A stretch of 64,000 nt of DNA from Heligmosomoides polygyrus polygyrus (Eukaryota; Nematoda; Chromadorea; Rhabditida; Heligmosomidae), in contig OX377205.1 in assembly GCA_947396885.1 (NCBI GenBank), forward strand, positions 98,934,428-98,998,427, read 5' to 3'. Under the pieces are notes generated by a model. It saw only the letters and a list, made by a program, of their open reading frames with translations, searched no databases and was not told where the DNA came from. Numbering within the stretch: the first letter of the stretch is position 1; every line of letters begins with the position of its first letter. Below are positions 45,109 to 56,465 of this stretch, in pieces. A program made the translations under genes and the position numbers.

Positions 45109-45317
45109 GTGGTGAGACCCTATTCTCGACAGCATCCAACGGAAATGTTCATTATGGCTCTTTCTTGTTAAGGTACGAACTTTACATCAGCTGAAAACTT
45201 CTACGGTCATTCGAGCAATATACGCAACCTTTGAGAACATTGTAAAGTGACACTGAGACTGAGATTCCTTCCACCAACATTTTTTGGAAAAGATTTTTTG
45301 AAAATGGCGGCAGTCTA

Positions 45318-45575
45318 AAATAAAATGTAAAGCACGGCGTTAATCAAACCGTTTCGGGATGCGCCACACACTCTACTTCTACGTGATGTCGTGGAGGTTA
45401 TTTGCATGAGTATTTAGCCCAATGGCTTGCGGTGGCCAACCGACGACGAACCAGTGTTTCGTCCTTCCCAAACGAGTTTAACACCAAATCGCCGACCCAG
45501 AAGGATGGATGGCTTGGTTGCCCTGGGCGGGAACCAGAAACCAGGAAACAGGAGTCGGACGCACGTTCCAGTTCG
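45318..45575 (-). mobile_element. diverged SINE, copy 6
   Basis: Recognisable GATGCGCCACACACTCTACT, GGTGGCCAACCGACGA and TGGTTGCCCTGGGCGGGAA blocks of the SINE, with many changes; the A-box end is lost. Confidence 0.75.
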
Positions 45576-46608
45576 CAGTGCCAGGCGCTGATGTAACCAC
45601 TTCAGTGAATAAAACGGCATTTATTAGTCAGTAGCGGGCACAACTGTGTTCATTAACAACATAACGAAGAGTTTTACACTAAACGAAAGGTCTTTACGTA
45701 TATTATTGCGGTAAAATTGATTAATACCGGCGTGTCTGTCATGTGTGTTACAATGGATTTTGTATTTCTTATAACTAGTGCCTTCTCATTGTCTTATTTG
45801 AAAGAATCGTTTTGGGGTGTAGTTCACACTTTCATCGCCGCGCGGCGCCCTTACTCGGAATCGATATCGATTTTCGTCGCATGCGTCTCATTGCAGTTTA
45901 TTGTTCGCCGTCACAATGCACATTATTTGACGGCATTTTAGGTACTGTTGTCAGCGGCTCGCGTCTCAAAAAGAATTGGAGGCGTATAGAAGCCTCATTA
46001 GACCCTTGAAAAGATTTGAAGCAGCAATATAAGACGAAGTGTGTCAAAAACAAGAGCTTGCGGTCGAACGTAATTTACCCAACGAGAACGTTGGTAGACC
46101 TACGATCGAATTTGAAAGTGCATCACATGGGAATTTCGAGCTTATTATAGAACTCTAATATTATATAATGACGGAAATAGTGAGCTGTGATGATCGAGAA
46201 AGGTGAAAAATCGGTGTTGTAAATGAAGATTACTTTAGTCGCCTTACTACAGCGACGATCCGGTTCCTCGACCGGGCAGCGTTGTGAGTTTGCTTTCGTT
46301 CTCTGTGCCGAACGAAATCACTCAGGCATCAACCGGCTCATTCTCGTTGAAGGTTGAGCTGAAGATCGACCTGAACGGACTCGACACGCCGAGCGGTGTT
46401 TGTTGGATGACGGCGGACTATCGCTCGAGGCCACGGTCGAGCACAGCACCACCTCCTCCGACTAGACTCTGGAACGACTGCTGAATTGGCATGACCTCCC
46501 TTCTTCATCTGATTCTCACCTATGCAATTTCGAATGATGCTCAGTATTGCGATAAAGAACATGACAATTGTTCAACGTCGACTTATGGCGTCAGAAGCTG
46601 AAGCATTA
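45576..46608. other. no gene recognised
   Basis: No exon or repeat confirmed. Small ORFs only. Confidence 0.4.
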
Positions 46609-46741
46609 GCCCTGGTTTGTAATTGCGACGCTGCGCGGCGCGGCACCATGGTCGGAATAGATATCGATCGGGCGCCGCGAAAAATCGATATCTATGGCAA
46701 TCGTGGTGCCGCGCTTTGGCGGCATAAGTATAAACTAGGGC
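46609..46741. mobile_element. MITE family B palindrome
   Basis: Ends GCCCTGGTTTGTAATTGCGA and CATAAGTATAAACTAGGGC, TTA at 46606-46608 and 46742-46744. Confidence 0.88.
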
Positions 46742-47144
46742 TTACGCTGTTCAAGGTGTGATGGACTATTTGTACAAGAGGTTGTCTTTTTTGAACACTT
46801 AAGAGGTTATTACGTCGTCGTTATTCTAACATCAGCTTCCCAAAAATGATACTTGAACAATGTCTACAATCTTGTTAGCGATATATACCATTTTCTCGTC
46901 GAATTGGACACTTTTCAATCAAATTAGACACTTTGGCGATCATGGTGCCGCGCCGCGTAAGTATAAACTAAGACTAAAACTTTTGAAGTCAAAGTTCTAC
47001 AAGAACTGTTCCACATTGAAATGAGATTTTTCTACATCAAATTAGAGACTCTTCAAAAAGGTGGGAATAATTTTTTGTTCAAGGAAAAATTTAATATGAT
47101 TTTCTCTGAAGTTGTAATTCATCCACCCTTTAATTCATCTAACA

Positions 47145-48594
47145 AGGGAAGGGTCTGAAGCGTAAGTCTGAACGGGGGGAGCGAATCATATAAGGAGCCT
47201 CACCCCTCATTTAGTATAGAAATGAGTTTATTTTTTGCCAAGTCGCTGAACCCAAGGAGTAGGGGTCACAATGGGATACGGTGCAGCACGCGTTTGGGGG
47301 TCTTGTACGCCCGCAATGCCTCATCAGCCAGTGGCTCGGAGTGCGGGTGGGTAGAAGGTTGACTCACGTAAAAGAGGTCGGGGGTTTGGTTCCTCTGCGC
47401 TGCTGCATTTTTGCATTTCAACTGATTGGTTGAGATTTGGGGGATTCTGACGTCTATACCATTTTCAAACGTTTTCTGCGCATTTTCCAGCTGTACGTTG
47501 TGGTATTCAACATGATGAGTATAAATGTTCAACACCAGTGATAAATAGATACAAAGTGCATGAAGCACCACTGGGCACTTTACGGGTAGCGTATAAAGGC
47601 TACAGGCTCCTCATAGTCCGATTCCATACATGGACCAAAGGCCTCGGGAAAAACCATCCCGCTCGGATTTTCAAAGGAGACCAGGATGTGACGTCGGAGG
47701 TGGTTCAAATGAGAAACGAGGTGTGCGGATTAAGCTAAACGGCATCGATACACTCTTTCCCTTATGTCTGTCTGTCACCTGTAAATCAGAGGTCTGCTGA
47801 AGGTTTTCTAGAACCTAACACCAACAATGTCCACCGATGCTGGAGTGGTGATCCACCTGCTCACGCTGAAGTGTGGCCCACCTTTAGACAAGGAACCTTC
47901 GAGGGAAGAAATCAAGCCGGCCGAACGGATGACCAGCATACTCAAGGACTTCGAAGCACGTCAAGTTGAAGTTGACGAAGACGAACAGCTGGAAGTGATG
48001 GAAGAAGAAGAGGAAGATTGGGATCCGCAAGATGAACTGAAGGACGTGGAGAGGCAAGCAAGCAGTGGGCATATGACAACGTTTTCGGGTTGAACTCTTG
48101 TTTCGGAGGAAAGGGTACGTCTTCAATTGGATTCCGGTTGCGTGCTCATAACCATGGAGAAAGACACTGCGATTCACTACAGAGGCACTTTGTACCTGTG
48201 TATCACTGGTGCTGAACATTTATCACAATGTTGAATACCACAGCGTACAGTGGAAAACGTCTGAAAATGGTATAGACATCAGAATCCCTAAATCTCAACC
48301 AATCATTTGAAATGCAAAAATGCAGCAACGCAGTGGAGCCAAACCCCTGACCTCTCTCGCACGAGTTAACCATCTATCCACCTGCGCTCCGTGTCACTGG
48401 CTGCAAATGCATCGCGGGAGTACAAGACCCCCAAACGTGTGCTCCGCCATAGCCCATTGTGACACCCTACTCCTTGGGTTTAACGACTTGACAAAAAATA
48501 AACACATTTTCAAACCAATTGAGGGGTGAGGATTCTCCCTAAATTACTCGCTCCCCCCGTTCAGACATACGCTTCAGACCCTTCCCTTGTAAGT
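47145..48594. mobile_element. FB2: large foldback with tRNA-like arms and an ORF
   Basis: Ends ACAAGGGAAGGGTCTGAAGC (left) and its complement near 48575-48592; arms of about 400 bp. The terminal CTAACAAGGGAA is shared with FB1, so they are one superfamily. B-box-like GGGTTTGGTTCC (47382-47393) with complement near 48336. Encodes the acidic ORF 47827-48093. Inserted in family J. Confidence 0.88.
47827..48093 (+). CDS. foldback-encoded acidic protein, unknown function
   Basis: 88 codons. N-terminal half VVIHLLTLKCGPPLDKEPSR and EIKPAERMTSILKDFEARQV looks structured. The C-terminal half is highly acidic (DEDEQLEVMEEEEEDWDP) with no membrane segment or signal peptide. A related but interrupted copy sits at the same place in FB1, so the ORF belongs to the element family, not the host. 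It could be the N-terminal piece of a transposase whose remainder is deleted, or a separate accessory protein; I see no catalytic motif. ATG chosen because homology with FB1 begins there. Confidence 0.6.
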   Translation: MSTDAGVVIHLLTLKCGPPLDKEPSREEIKPAERMTSILKDFEARQVEVDEDEQLEVMEEEEEDWDPQDELKDVERQASSGHMTTFSG

Positions 48595-48839
48595 GAACAA
48601 ATTGTTTGCAATTTTATAAGGTTCTCTTTTTTTTTTGCGGAAAAGTAGTTGTTTAGTGCTTGTAAAAGAACATGAAGGCGACGATTTTTCACTGCCATCT
48701 TCGAAGACGTCGTTGATTCTTATTTCATTGATAGAAGAAGTACACCAAAAACAACTGTAAGCAGCATACATGTTCTCACTTTGATGCCTCATGTGAGCAG
48801 CGACGCCTTGGTGAAGACTGGGTGGCTAACGGAAGACTG

Positions 48840-49345
48840 CCAGACGAGTGTTAGGGAAATTCTAAGTAGCACCGGGTGACTTCAGGGAAGCCACCAAGTT
48901 CACTACCAGGTGACTATCAGGGAACAGTATGGCAGGTAGTCGCGGAGCTGTCGTGCCAAGGTATCAATCGAAAACGTTCGATATCAACCTTGCCATACTG
49001 TTCTAAGACATGCCGAGATTCAAGGACAGTCGCACATGGACTATCAGGGAATTCTGGGCACTTCTTAGGTGATTGCAAGATGACTGCCAGGTGACTGCCA
49101 ATTAACTACTAGAGGAAATCTAGGTGACCACCGGTTAACTTCTGGGTGAATCCTAGGTGACCAATAGGTGACTGTCAGAAGACTATCGGGAGATCTCAAC
49201 GCGACTACCAGATGACTTCTAGGTGAAGTGTAGGTGCCTACTATGTAGGTGACTATCAGGGGACATCGAGATGCTACTAGCTGACTTCTAACTGACTTCT
49301 AGGCGAATTCCAGGTAATTGCTAGTTGACCGCTAGGTGACTGCCA
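48840..49345. repeat. degenerate minisatellite, block 1
   Basis: Units of about 10-13 bases around CTAGGTGACT and CCAGGTGACT, strongly diverged. Confidence 0.85.
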
Positions 49346-49353
49346 CCGAAATT

Positions 49354-49428
49354 CCGTAGAAGTAGAATACGTGGCACATCTCAAAAAGGGCTGATTAACG
49401 CCGTCCTTTACCATTATCCTTTATAGAA
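49354..49428 (+). mobile_element. SINE 3' fragment, copy 7
   Basis: CCGTAGAAGTAGAATACGTG ... AACGCCGTCCTTTACC matches only the 3' part of the SINE. Confidence 0.75.
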
Positions 49429-49561
49429 ACAATCGGGCTTTCACCACAATGGGTGCTGGTTGGTTCCTCGTCTCCTCACGAGCGACGCACGTCATGCTCT
49501 TTATAGTGGTTCCTTACAGTACCTCCATACAGTAGCTTCAGAAATACATTAACTACAACTG

Positions 49562-50796
49562 CAGGGTGGTCCACATGAAGTGTTACGGGCTACAGGGAGT
49601 CCATTTTTGGAAACATCTCTTACCTTTTGTGCTTTGCTGTGGTGCTATTCGTTTTCTCCGTATTTTTCAGTCTTCCTATGGTCAGTCTTATTCTCCGTTT
49701 TAGGTAAACATGGTTTCGCTTGAGAATCGTTCAGCAGTAGTCGCTATATTCTAAGCGCGTCGTCCGTTTCCACGACTTCAGAGATGCTCTAACTGCATCG
49801 GATGCAAGTACACCGCGTCATTAAACGTTTCGAAGAGACTGGAGGGAACGAAAATCGTCCGAGAGGAAGACTACGACAAGCTGCAAGGACTTCTGCCCTT
49901 CGAAAGGCCGTCAAAGACAAGTTACACCGAAATCCTGCAAGAAACATCAGGAAGCTAGCGAAGGAGCACAACGTTGGTCGTTCTACTATAAAACGACTAA
50001 TCAGGGATGATCTGTGATTATACTCCTACAAATTCACCAAAGGACAGCACCTCACTGAGGAAATGAAGGCTTGAAAATTGGAGAAATGTAGAAAAATGAA
50101 GGTCCTTACGCGCGGTGACAAGCGCGACCGAGTTCTCTTCACAGACGAGAAGTTATTTACCGTCAAACCACTCCAGAACGCGCAAAATCAACGGAAACTG
50201 CTGCGAGAAGGATCCGCAAAAGCCGCCAACGTCGGATGAGCTCATATTCTACAGTCCTTGATGGAATAGGCTGGAGGCTATCGGGCCTGAGCAAGACCAA
50301 GCTTGTTTTTATTCAAAAACAAGTCAAGATCAATGCCGAAGTCTACGAGAAGCAAATCTTGGAGAACGGTGTGATACCGTGGCGCAAGAAAATGCTAATG
50401 AGATAGAATGGACCTTCCAGCAAGATTGGGCACCAGCTCACGGTTCCAAGAAGACTCTGGAGTGGTGTGAGGCCAATCTACCGGATTTGTGGACGAAGGA
50501 GGTTTGGCTTTCAAACTTGCCCGACTCAACCCTATGGATTTCGCCATCTGGTCAAACCTGGAGCAAAAAACTTGCTCTTTCAGACACAGTTCACTGGATT
50601 AGCTGAAAAGAGCTCTGGAGAAGGCATGGGACGGAATTTCACCGGAAATGATCGCGCGCATCCTCAAGAATTTCTGAAAGAGATTGGACGCCTGCATTGA
50701 AGCCAAAGGAGCACATTTTGAATGTGATGTATGATATGTTATGCAGAATTTTCTTGTCTTTCGAATGATTGTGCACACTTCATGTGTACCACCCTG
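49562..50796 (+). mobile_element. Tc1/mariner element, near full length
   Basis: Terminal repeats CAGGGTGGTCCACATGAAGT and ACTTCATGTGTACCACCCTG. At 1,235 bp it has the usual length for the superfamily. Confidence 0.92.
49711..50685 (+). pseudogene. Tc1/mariner transposase with several breaks
   Basis: Starts MVSLENRSAVVAIF, then frameshifts. VHRVIKRFEETGGNENRPRG and LHRNPARNIRKLAKEHNVGR form the helix-turn-helix pair. RVLFTDEKLF (about 50125) holds catalytic Asp 1, WTFQQDWAPAH (about 50410) Asp 2, and LNPMDFAIWSNLE (about 50530) Asp 3. A TGA after LIRDDL and other shifts make it non-functional, although all three catalytic Asp survive. Confidence 0.9.
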
Positions 50797-51465
50797 GATT
50801 AGCAGCGATAAGGCGTCGATAAACACAAAAGTCCGGGAAACATTGCAAAATTCTGTGCTCAAGCGCACAATAGGAAGAAAATCTGTCGGCTGCAGAGAAA
50901 ACTCATCCGCTGCTGGCTCAGCCTAGCGACGATCTCCAACGACGCACAGTCTACCAATGTAGGGTGATTACTCCAAACATAAACCCCTTTGTGCTCTCAT
51001 GTTTTTCACTGTTAAAAATTCGCACTTAGCCATATTGACCTGTATCCTCAGTCACGGCGCATAGCAGAGCTCCTCACGTTTTTTGCCAAGGCGCCAACGT
51101 CATTACATCCGATCTTACTGTAAAGTATACGTCCGAGGAGAAGTGATTCAGAATAAAAGTGGAATGCTAGGTGCCGAATGCTGACCTTTTCCTAGATTCT
51201 GAAGCACATCAAGTTTCAAAAGGGTGCATAACGTGCAAGGACAAGGGAAATGTTGTGGGCTAACCGTGCTGAAGACTTTGCCTCGCGAAAATGCATTCTG
51301 ATGATGAGCGATTGTGCAAAATGGCAGTGACATTAGCGCATAAGTCACCTGCTCAACGACCGTAACCTGAAGAATGAAGTAGAAGAGGTGCTCTCCACTT
51401 GAGCAAAGAACGGAGACATTTTCACGTAGCGAAGAGAGCTCCCTCCACTATCAAACTTCAATGCT
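50797..51465. other. no gene recognised
   Basis: No motif-bearing ORF or repeat identified. Confidence 0.4.
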
Positions 51466-51469
51466 GCTC

Positions 51470-51870
51470 TCTTCTGAACCAAATTCGATACTCTTCTAAA
51501 TAGGAATAGCGCTTTTTGAAGCCAAACTGAACGTCTTCAAAATCAAAACGAACTCCTTCCACATTAAGCTGGAGGCTCCCTAAAAAAGTTAGAATAACTT
51601 TGTCCTAGGAAAATTTGGTCTAACTTTCTCTGAAGTCATACCTCACTAATCCAATAAATGAACACACTGTGTGAAATTTTATAAAATTCTCATTTTTAAA
51701 GGAAAGTAACGGTTGAAGGCTTGTTTCATAGAGCAAGAAAACGGCCATTTTTAGTGGAAAAAGAAGAGATTGGGCTATGACGATTTTTTTGTTCGATTGA
51801 TAGCGGAATTTCTGTCTGCATAAAATCGCGGTGAACTCGGCCAATGCATAGCTCGATCTCGTCTTTCAGT
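51470..51870. repeat. family J repeat arm
   Basis: Carries GAAGCCAAACTGAACGTCTT, AAAAGTTAGAATAACTTTGT and TTGATAGCGGAATTTCTGTC in the family order. Confidence 0.7.
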
Positions 51871-51884
51871 GCGCTCAACTGTGA

Positions 51885-53030
51885 CTACCACGAGACTACC
51901 AGGTGACTATTAGTGAAATTGCAGGTGACTTCTAGGTGACTGCCAAGAGACTATTTCTATGTGGCTTCAAGGTGACTATCAGGAGGCTACCAGGTGACTA
52001 TTAGGGGAGTTCTGGGACATTCTAGACTTCTAGATGAGTGCTAGGTGACTACCAGATGGCTTCTAGTTGGCTAGTAATAGACTATTTGGGGGAAATTCTA
52101 GGTGACCTCTAGGTGGCTACTGAGTGACTGCTAGGTGATGCTTTGTTGTCTTAAAGTAACTATCAAGAGTACCACCGGCTGACTGCTATGGTAATCTCAG
52201 ATGAACTCAATCTGAGTACCTGCTGACTATCTGGGACTTCTAGGCAAACCTAGGATACAACTGACTTCTAGGAGAATTCTATGTGACCTCTAGGTGACTA
52301 GTACGTGATGTTTAGGGGAAATTTTAGGGGACTTTACATGGCCACTGGGTAACTGCCAGGTGACTACCAGGTACTTCTAGGCGACTACCATTTGACTTCT
52401 AGATGAATTCTAGGTGACTGCTGGGTGAGTACCAGGTGACCTCTAGGTGAATTGCGTGACTTTTAGGGGAAAATTTAGGGGACTTTACATGGCCACTGGG
52501 TAACTTCCAGGTGACTACCAGGGACTTCTAAGCGACTACCATTCGACTTCTAGGTGAATTCTAGGTGACTGCTGGGTGAATACCAATTGACTTCCAGGTG
52601 ATTGGTACGTGAATTTGAGAGGAAATTCAAGGTTACTTCTACATGGCCACTGGATGACTGCCAAGTGACTACTAGGAGAATTCTAGGTGAATTCTAAGTG
52701 AGGTGAGTGGTACGTGAATTTGAGAGGAAATTCAGGATGACTTCTACACAGCCACTGGATGATTGCCAGGTGACTATTAGGAGTATTCTGATGAATTCTA
52801 GGTGACTTCTAGGTGTCTGCTCCTTGACTAACAGGTTACAGACTACATGTTGATAACCAGGTCACTATTATTGGAATTCGTGGAACCTCTAAGACACTCC
52901 TAGGTGACTTCTAGGTGACTTTTTACGAGACTATCAGTGAAATTGTAGGAGGCTTCTAGGTGACTACTAGCTGACTGCTGGGTCACTACCAGATGACTTC
53001 TAGATGAATGTCAGGAGACTAGGTTGAACT
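51885..53030. repeat. degenerate minisatellite, block 2, with higher-order units
   Basis: Same short unit as block 1 (CTAGGTGACT, CCAGGTGACT). Longer units repeat too: ACTTTACATGGCCACTGGGT at about 52332 and 52481, with diverged versions following, giving a period of roughly 150 bases. Confidence 0.88.
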
Positions 53031-53179
53031 CCCTTCTTGTGATTGGAGGTCCACAAGTCCGTTCAAAGATGAGTTTAGCAGATAAGGAACACATACTTAG
53101 AATCAGCGTTCGAAGCCGCATCTGTCGATGTACATATAATCTCAACGTCCCACAGTTACCTGGTGTCCTTCCCTGGTTA

Positions 53180-53740
53180 GTATGATTTACTGTGAGAGAA
53201 TGAGAGTTCTCCTGGGGGAGAGAGACCGAGCAACCGAACACCACTGCCGGCCCTTAATCGCCGCCATCGGTCCTCGGCCGTCCAAAAGCTGGCCGCTGTT
53301 TGTTGGTGGGAGTGTAACATGGCGCCGAATTCCGTGCACTCCATGCATATTTCCGAGTGGGCGGGTCAATTGCCCGAGGCGACGACGGTGGTGGCGGCCT
53401 GGTGGAGGTCCTGCTCGCCGAGCCGAGCAGAGGAAGGCGGAGCGTCTCACCTCGTCGTCTCGACGTCCGTCCACTGCAATCGATGTCTCTCGTAGCAGCA
53501 GCAGCAGAGCCGCTCAAGCCGGCTGACCGAGGACGACGACGACGAGTGCGTAGTGCGTTCGGATCTGCTCTCACCCTCTCTGACGTCGATTCATGCCGTC
53601 GTGCCCTTTTATGGCTGCTCCGTCGGCTGGCCGCTAGTGCTCGGCCGACCGAATCTTGAGCGGCATGTCTTCTTTTTGGCTTCTGGAGATCTCTATACTG
53701 CTTATAAAGAAGCTTTCGGACGTGATCCATGCTCTTAGAG
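53180..53740. other. GC-rich island, possibly coding
   Basis: Long open frames exist on both strands, including minus 53254-53730 (158 codons). On plus, after CTCTCGTAG at 53492, a frame reads QQQQSRSSRLTEDDDDECVV ... LASGDLYTAYKEAF to a stop at about 53736 and could be an exon. No family is recognised; GC richness alone lengthens ORFs, so coding status is open. Confidence 0.3.
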
Positions 53741-54998
53741 AGTTCCGCTTGCTATCCTTGCAGCCCTATCGGGTCAAGCTCGCTGTAGGTCCTCTTCTGT
53801 CCCTTTTGGAATGCAATTTAGTGCATGTCTGTTGTCCTTTTTTATGCTTCCTTCCTCCTCTTCCTCATTGATCTATTCCTTTTGATTCTGGAGGAGGAAT
53901 CGAGCTCAAGTCTCAGTCTCGTCTAGCGGCTCCCTATGCAACCTTCTCTAGCGTAAATAGGCTCGAGGAGAGTGTTTTTGATCAGTGGACCGAGGTTATA
54001 AACAGCCCGAAGGGAAGCAATTAGTTCCGAATGTTATTGAACAGCTGGCGCTAACCAACGCTCTCAGTTTTACAACTCTTCTGGAACCAGATCGCTTCCT
54101 ATACACTGAGTTCTAAGCACTGGCATTTGTTTATTCTTGTCTGTACCTATAGATCATTATAGTAGGTTTCCTAATCGGGTGGGAGGCAGGGGTGGAGCTT
54201 GATTACCGCATTTCTGCGCTTTCTCGGAGTCCTCTATGTAAAATCTGAGCTGCAGAAATTTTCTCGAGGAAAGGCGATCTAACTTGTTCTACTTCGCAAA
54301 GACGGGGCATTTTTTACTATTAGACGGGCCCTGTGCAGATTATGACCAACCTTGGTGACGTCATTTTGACCCGAAAAAGGTGGTCCGTATCATTCTTTCA
54401 TTACCAAGAGTTGCCGTGGGGCCGTTGCACTTTTATTCGTTTATTCATCGCATCATTTCTTCGCTAAATTCTTATACGGCTCACTAGTTAGTAGTAGGAT
54501 TTTCTCCCTGTTTCCTATTATTCATCTTTCTCCTTCAATTTCTTTTTTGTTCATTCTGCTCTACTTTCTGCAATCGTTTCTTCGTCATTCTTCTCTTTTT
54601 GCCTAGTTCCGTCGGTCATTCCCCTCAACGTTGGGCTGAAAATTCTTCTTCTCCATTTCCATAAATGAAGACTTCTATCTACGAAATAGTAGCTAAAGCT
54701 GGTTAAATTTAATGCCCCGGGCTTCATTGTATTCACATTAAGCAATCCCTTCCAAAATAGGGCGAAAATGAGGCAAAAATAATCCATAAATCTTTGGCGA
54801 GAAGACATTTAGTCGTTTATGGCTTGGAAAGTATAAACTTCTGAAGTCAATGAATTCATCGAAGAGAGCTTCGAGCGTTCAGTAGGTGAGTGTTTCGACA
54901 CACTTTGTCGGACACCGTCGTTTTCTCGTTGCCTCACCGTTTCATGTACGTGAATCTACCTGTTTCGATTTCCCCTTCCTTCATCGGAGCGTTGCTTA
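53741..54998. other. no gene recognised
   Basis: Mostly AT-rich, no exon or repeat confirmed. Confidence 0.4.
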
Positions 54999-55135
54999 GA
55001 GCTTGTTCATACTATGCAACGAGACCGGCAGAAAAAGGCGTACGTGTCGATATCGATTAGTGCCAAGTGATCGCGTGGGAAAAATCGATACGTATGCTTC
55101 GCCCTGTCACTCCCGTTGCAGAGTATGAACCGTCA
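54999..55135. mobile_element. MITE family D-like palindrome
   Basis: AGCTTGTTCATACTATGCAA on the left, TTGCAGAGTATGAACCG on the right, preceded by TTAG. Confidence 0.65.
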
Positions 55136-55264
55136 GTCGCACTCCCACCGACTAGGAAACTGTAGCGAAATCCGAATTCTTCTCCATTTTCCTTTAAAAT
55201 GCTTTAAAATATCTGGTGAACGATAAGTCCTTATATTGATTCTCCGCATCGTCAATCGATAAGA

Positions 55265-55450
55265 GAGCTTATCCATACGTCGCGTCAAAGGACCCTGAAC
55301 AGCCTTTAAAAGCGATTCTTGTGCTTAATTCGCCGGAGACGCGGCGCAGCGAAAGCTATTAGTATTGATTAGTCGGCGCAGACAATCGATATTGCCGCCT
55401 GTTATAACCACGCGCCTTCTGGCGACTGAAGTATGATTGATGCCTAATCA
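55265..55450. mobile_element. possible diverged D-like palindrome
   Basis: AGCTTATCCATACGTCGCG on the left and GGCGACTGAAGTATGATTGA on the right, followed by TAA. Weak pairing. Confidence 0.4.
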
Positions 55451-55624
55451 TTCACAATTTCGATGTGTGCAATTTTGCGTGGTGTCTACAGTCTTGTCGT
55501 GCACCGTAGCAGCAGCCTTTAAACAGTTGTCCTCTTTTACTTTACAATAAGGTATCTCTTTTTTATGTGTATTACTTATATTATATTTACATATGAAATA
55601 TTTTTATGTTAATTTGTGATTTTG

Positions 55625-56465
55625 TAAATATACCATTTTCACGTCAAATTCGGCACTTTTCTCGTTACGTCGGACGCTCCTAGAAAAAACTTGATGGTTC
55701 TGAAACCGCAGTGACGTCTTCCAAATCGAAACGACCTTCTCAATAGTTGGACTACAGATTCTTTAAGGTGGTCAAAAGAATTTTTTGTTCAAGAAATATT
55801 TCGTACAACTTTTTTTGAAATTTTTTATTCGAGCTGCCCGAATGAGTGTTATAATTTCATAAAATTTTCACTTTTTGAGAAAAAAATAAAATCAGTTTTT
55901 AGGCGCAAAGCAGCATTCATGTAATGCATTAAAAGAAGAGGTTGCGCCATGTATTTGATCAGCTCGTTGCGATTTTTATTTGGCCGATAGTGTACATTCT
56001 GCATAGATGAAGCATCAAAGTAAGGATATGTGTGTTCTTTAGAACTGATTTTGTTTTATCGTTTAAAGGTGTGAAACTCCATGCAAACAGAAGGTTTGCT
56101 ATCACTCGGATAAACCTTTGGTAAGTCTTTGACGAGAGCATGACGCAATCTCCTATTTTGACAAAAAAGTGGCTGCCTTTCTGCTCTTTAAAACAGGCTT
56201 TAAACCCTTATTTTTTCTCAGAAAATACATTTTTCATAAAATTTCGAACAATGTGTTCACTTATTGGGTAGGTGAATAAAACTTCAAAGAAAGTCCTAAA
56301 TTTCAGTTGAACAAAAAATTATTCAAACCTTTTTCTGGGGTCTCTAGTTTATTCTCGAAGACGCTCGCTTTGATTTCGAAGATGTTTGGCTTGACTGATT
56401 TCAGAAGCGTTGGACTTGCTCAGAAGAGTGTCGAATTCGACGCGAAAATGGTGTGTATAATATTC
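55625..56465. repeat. family J foldback
   Basis: ACCATTTTCACGTCAAATTC on the left pairs with GAATTCGACGCGAAAATGGT on the right; arms over 300 bp. Does not encode a protein. Confidence 0.85.

Larger units (their letters stand above)
46885..48795. repeat. family J repeat split by FB2
   Basis: Left part to about 47140 (TCGAATTGGACACTTTTC..., GAAGTTGTAATTCATCCACC). Right part resumes at about 48595 with GTGAACAAATTG...TTTTATAAGG and continues in family order. A family B end fragment (CGCGTAAGTATAAACTAAG) lies at 46932-46975. Confidence 0.7.

Noticed and set aside
48860..53030. CRISPR array
   Set aside because: Units are too short, irregular and diverged; no constant repeat with unique spacers.
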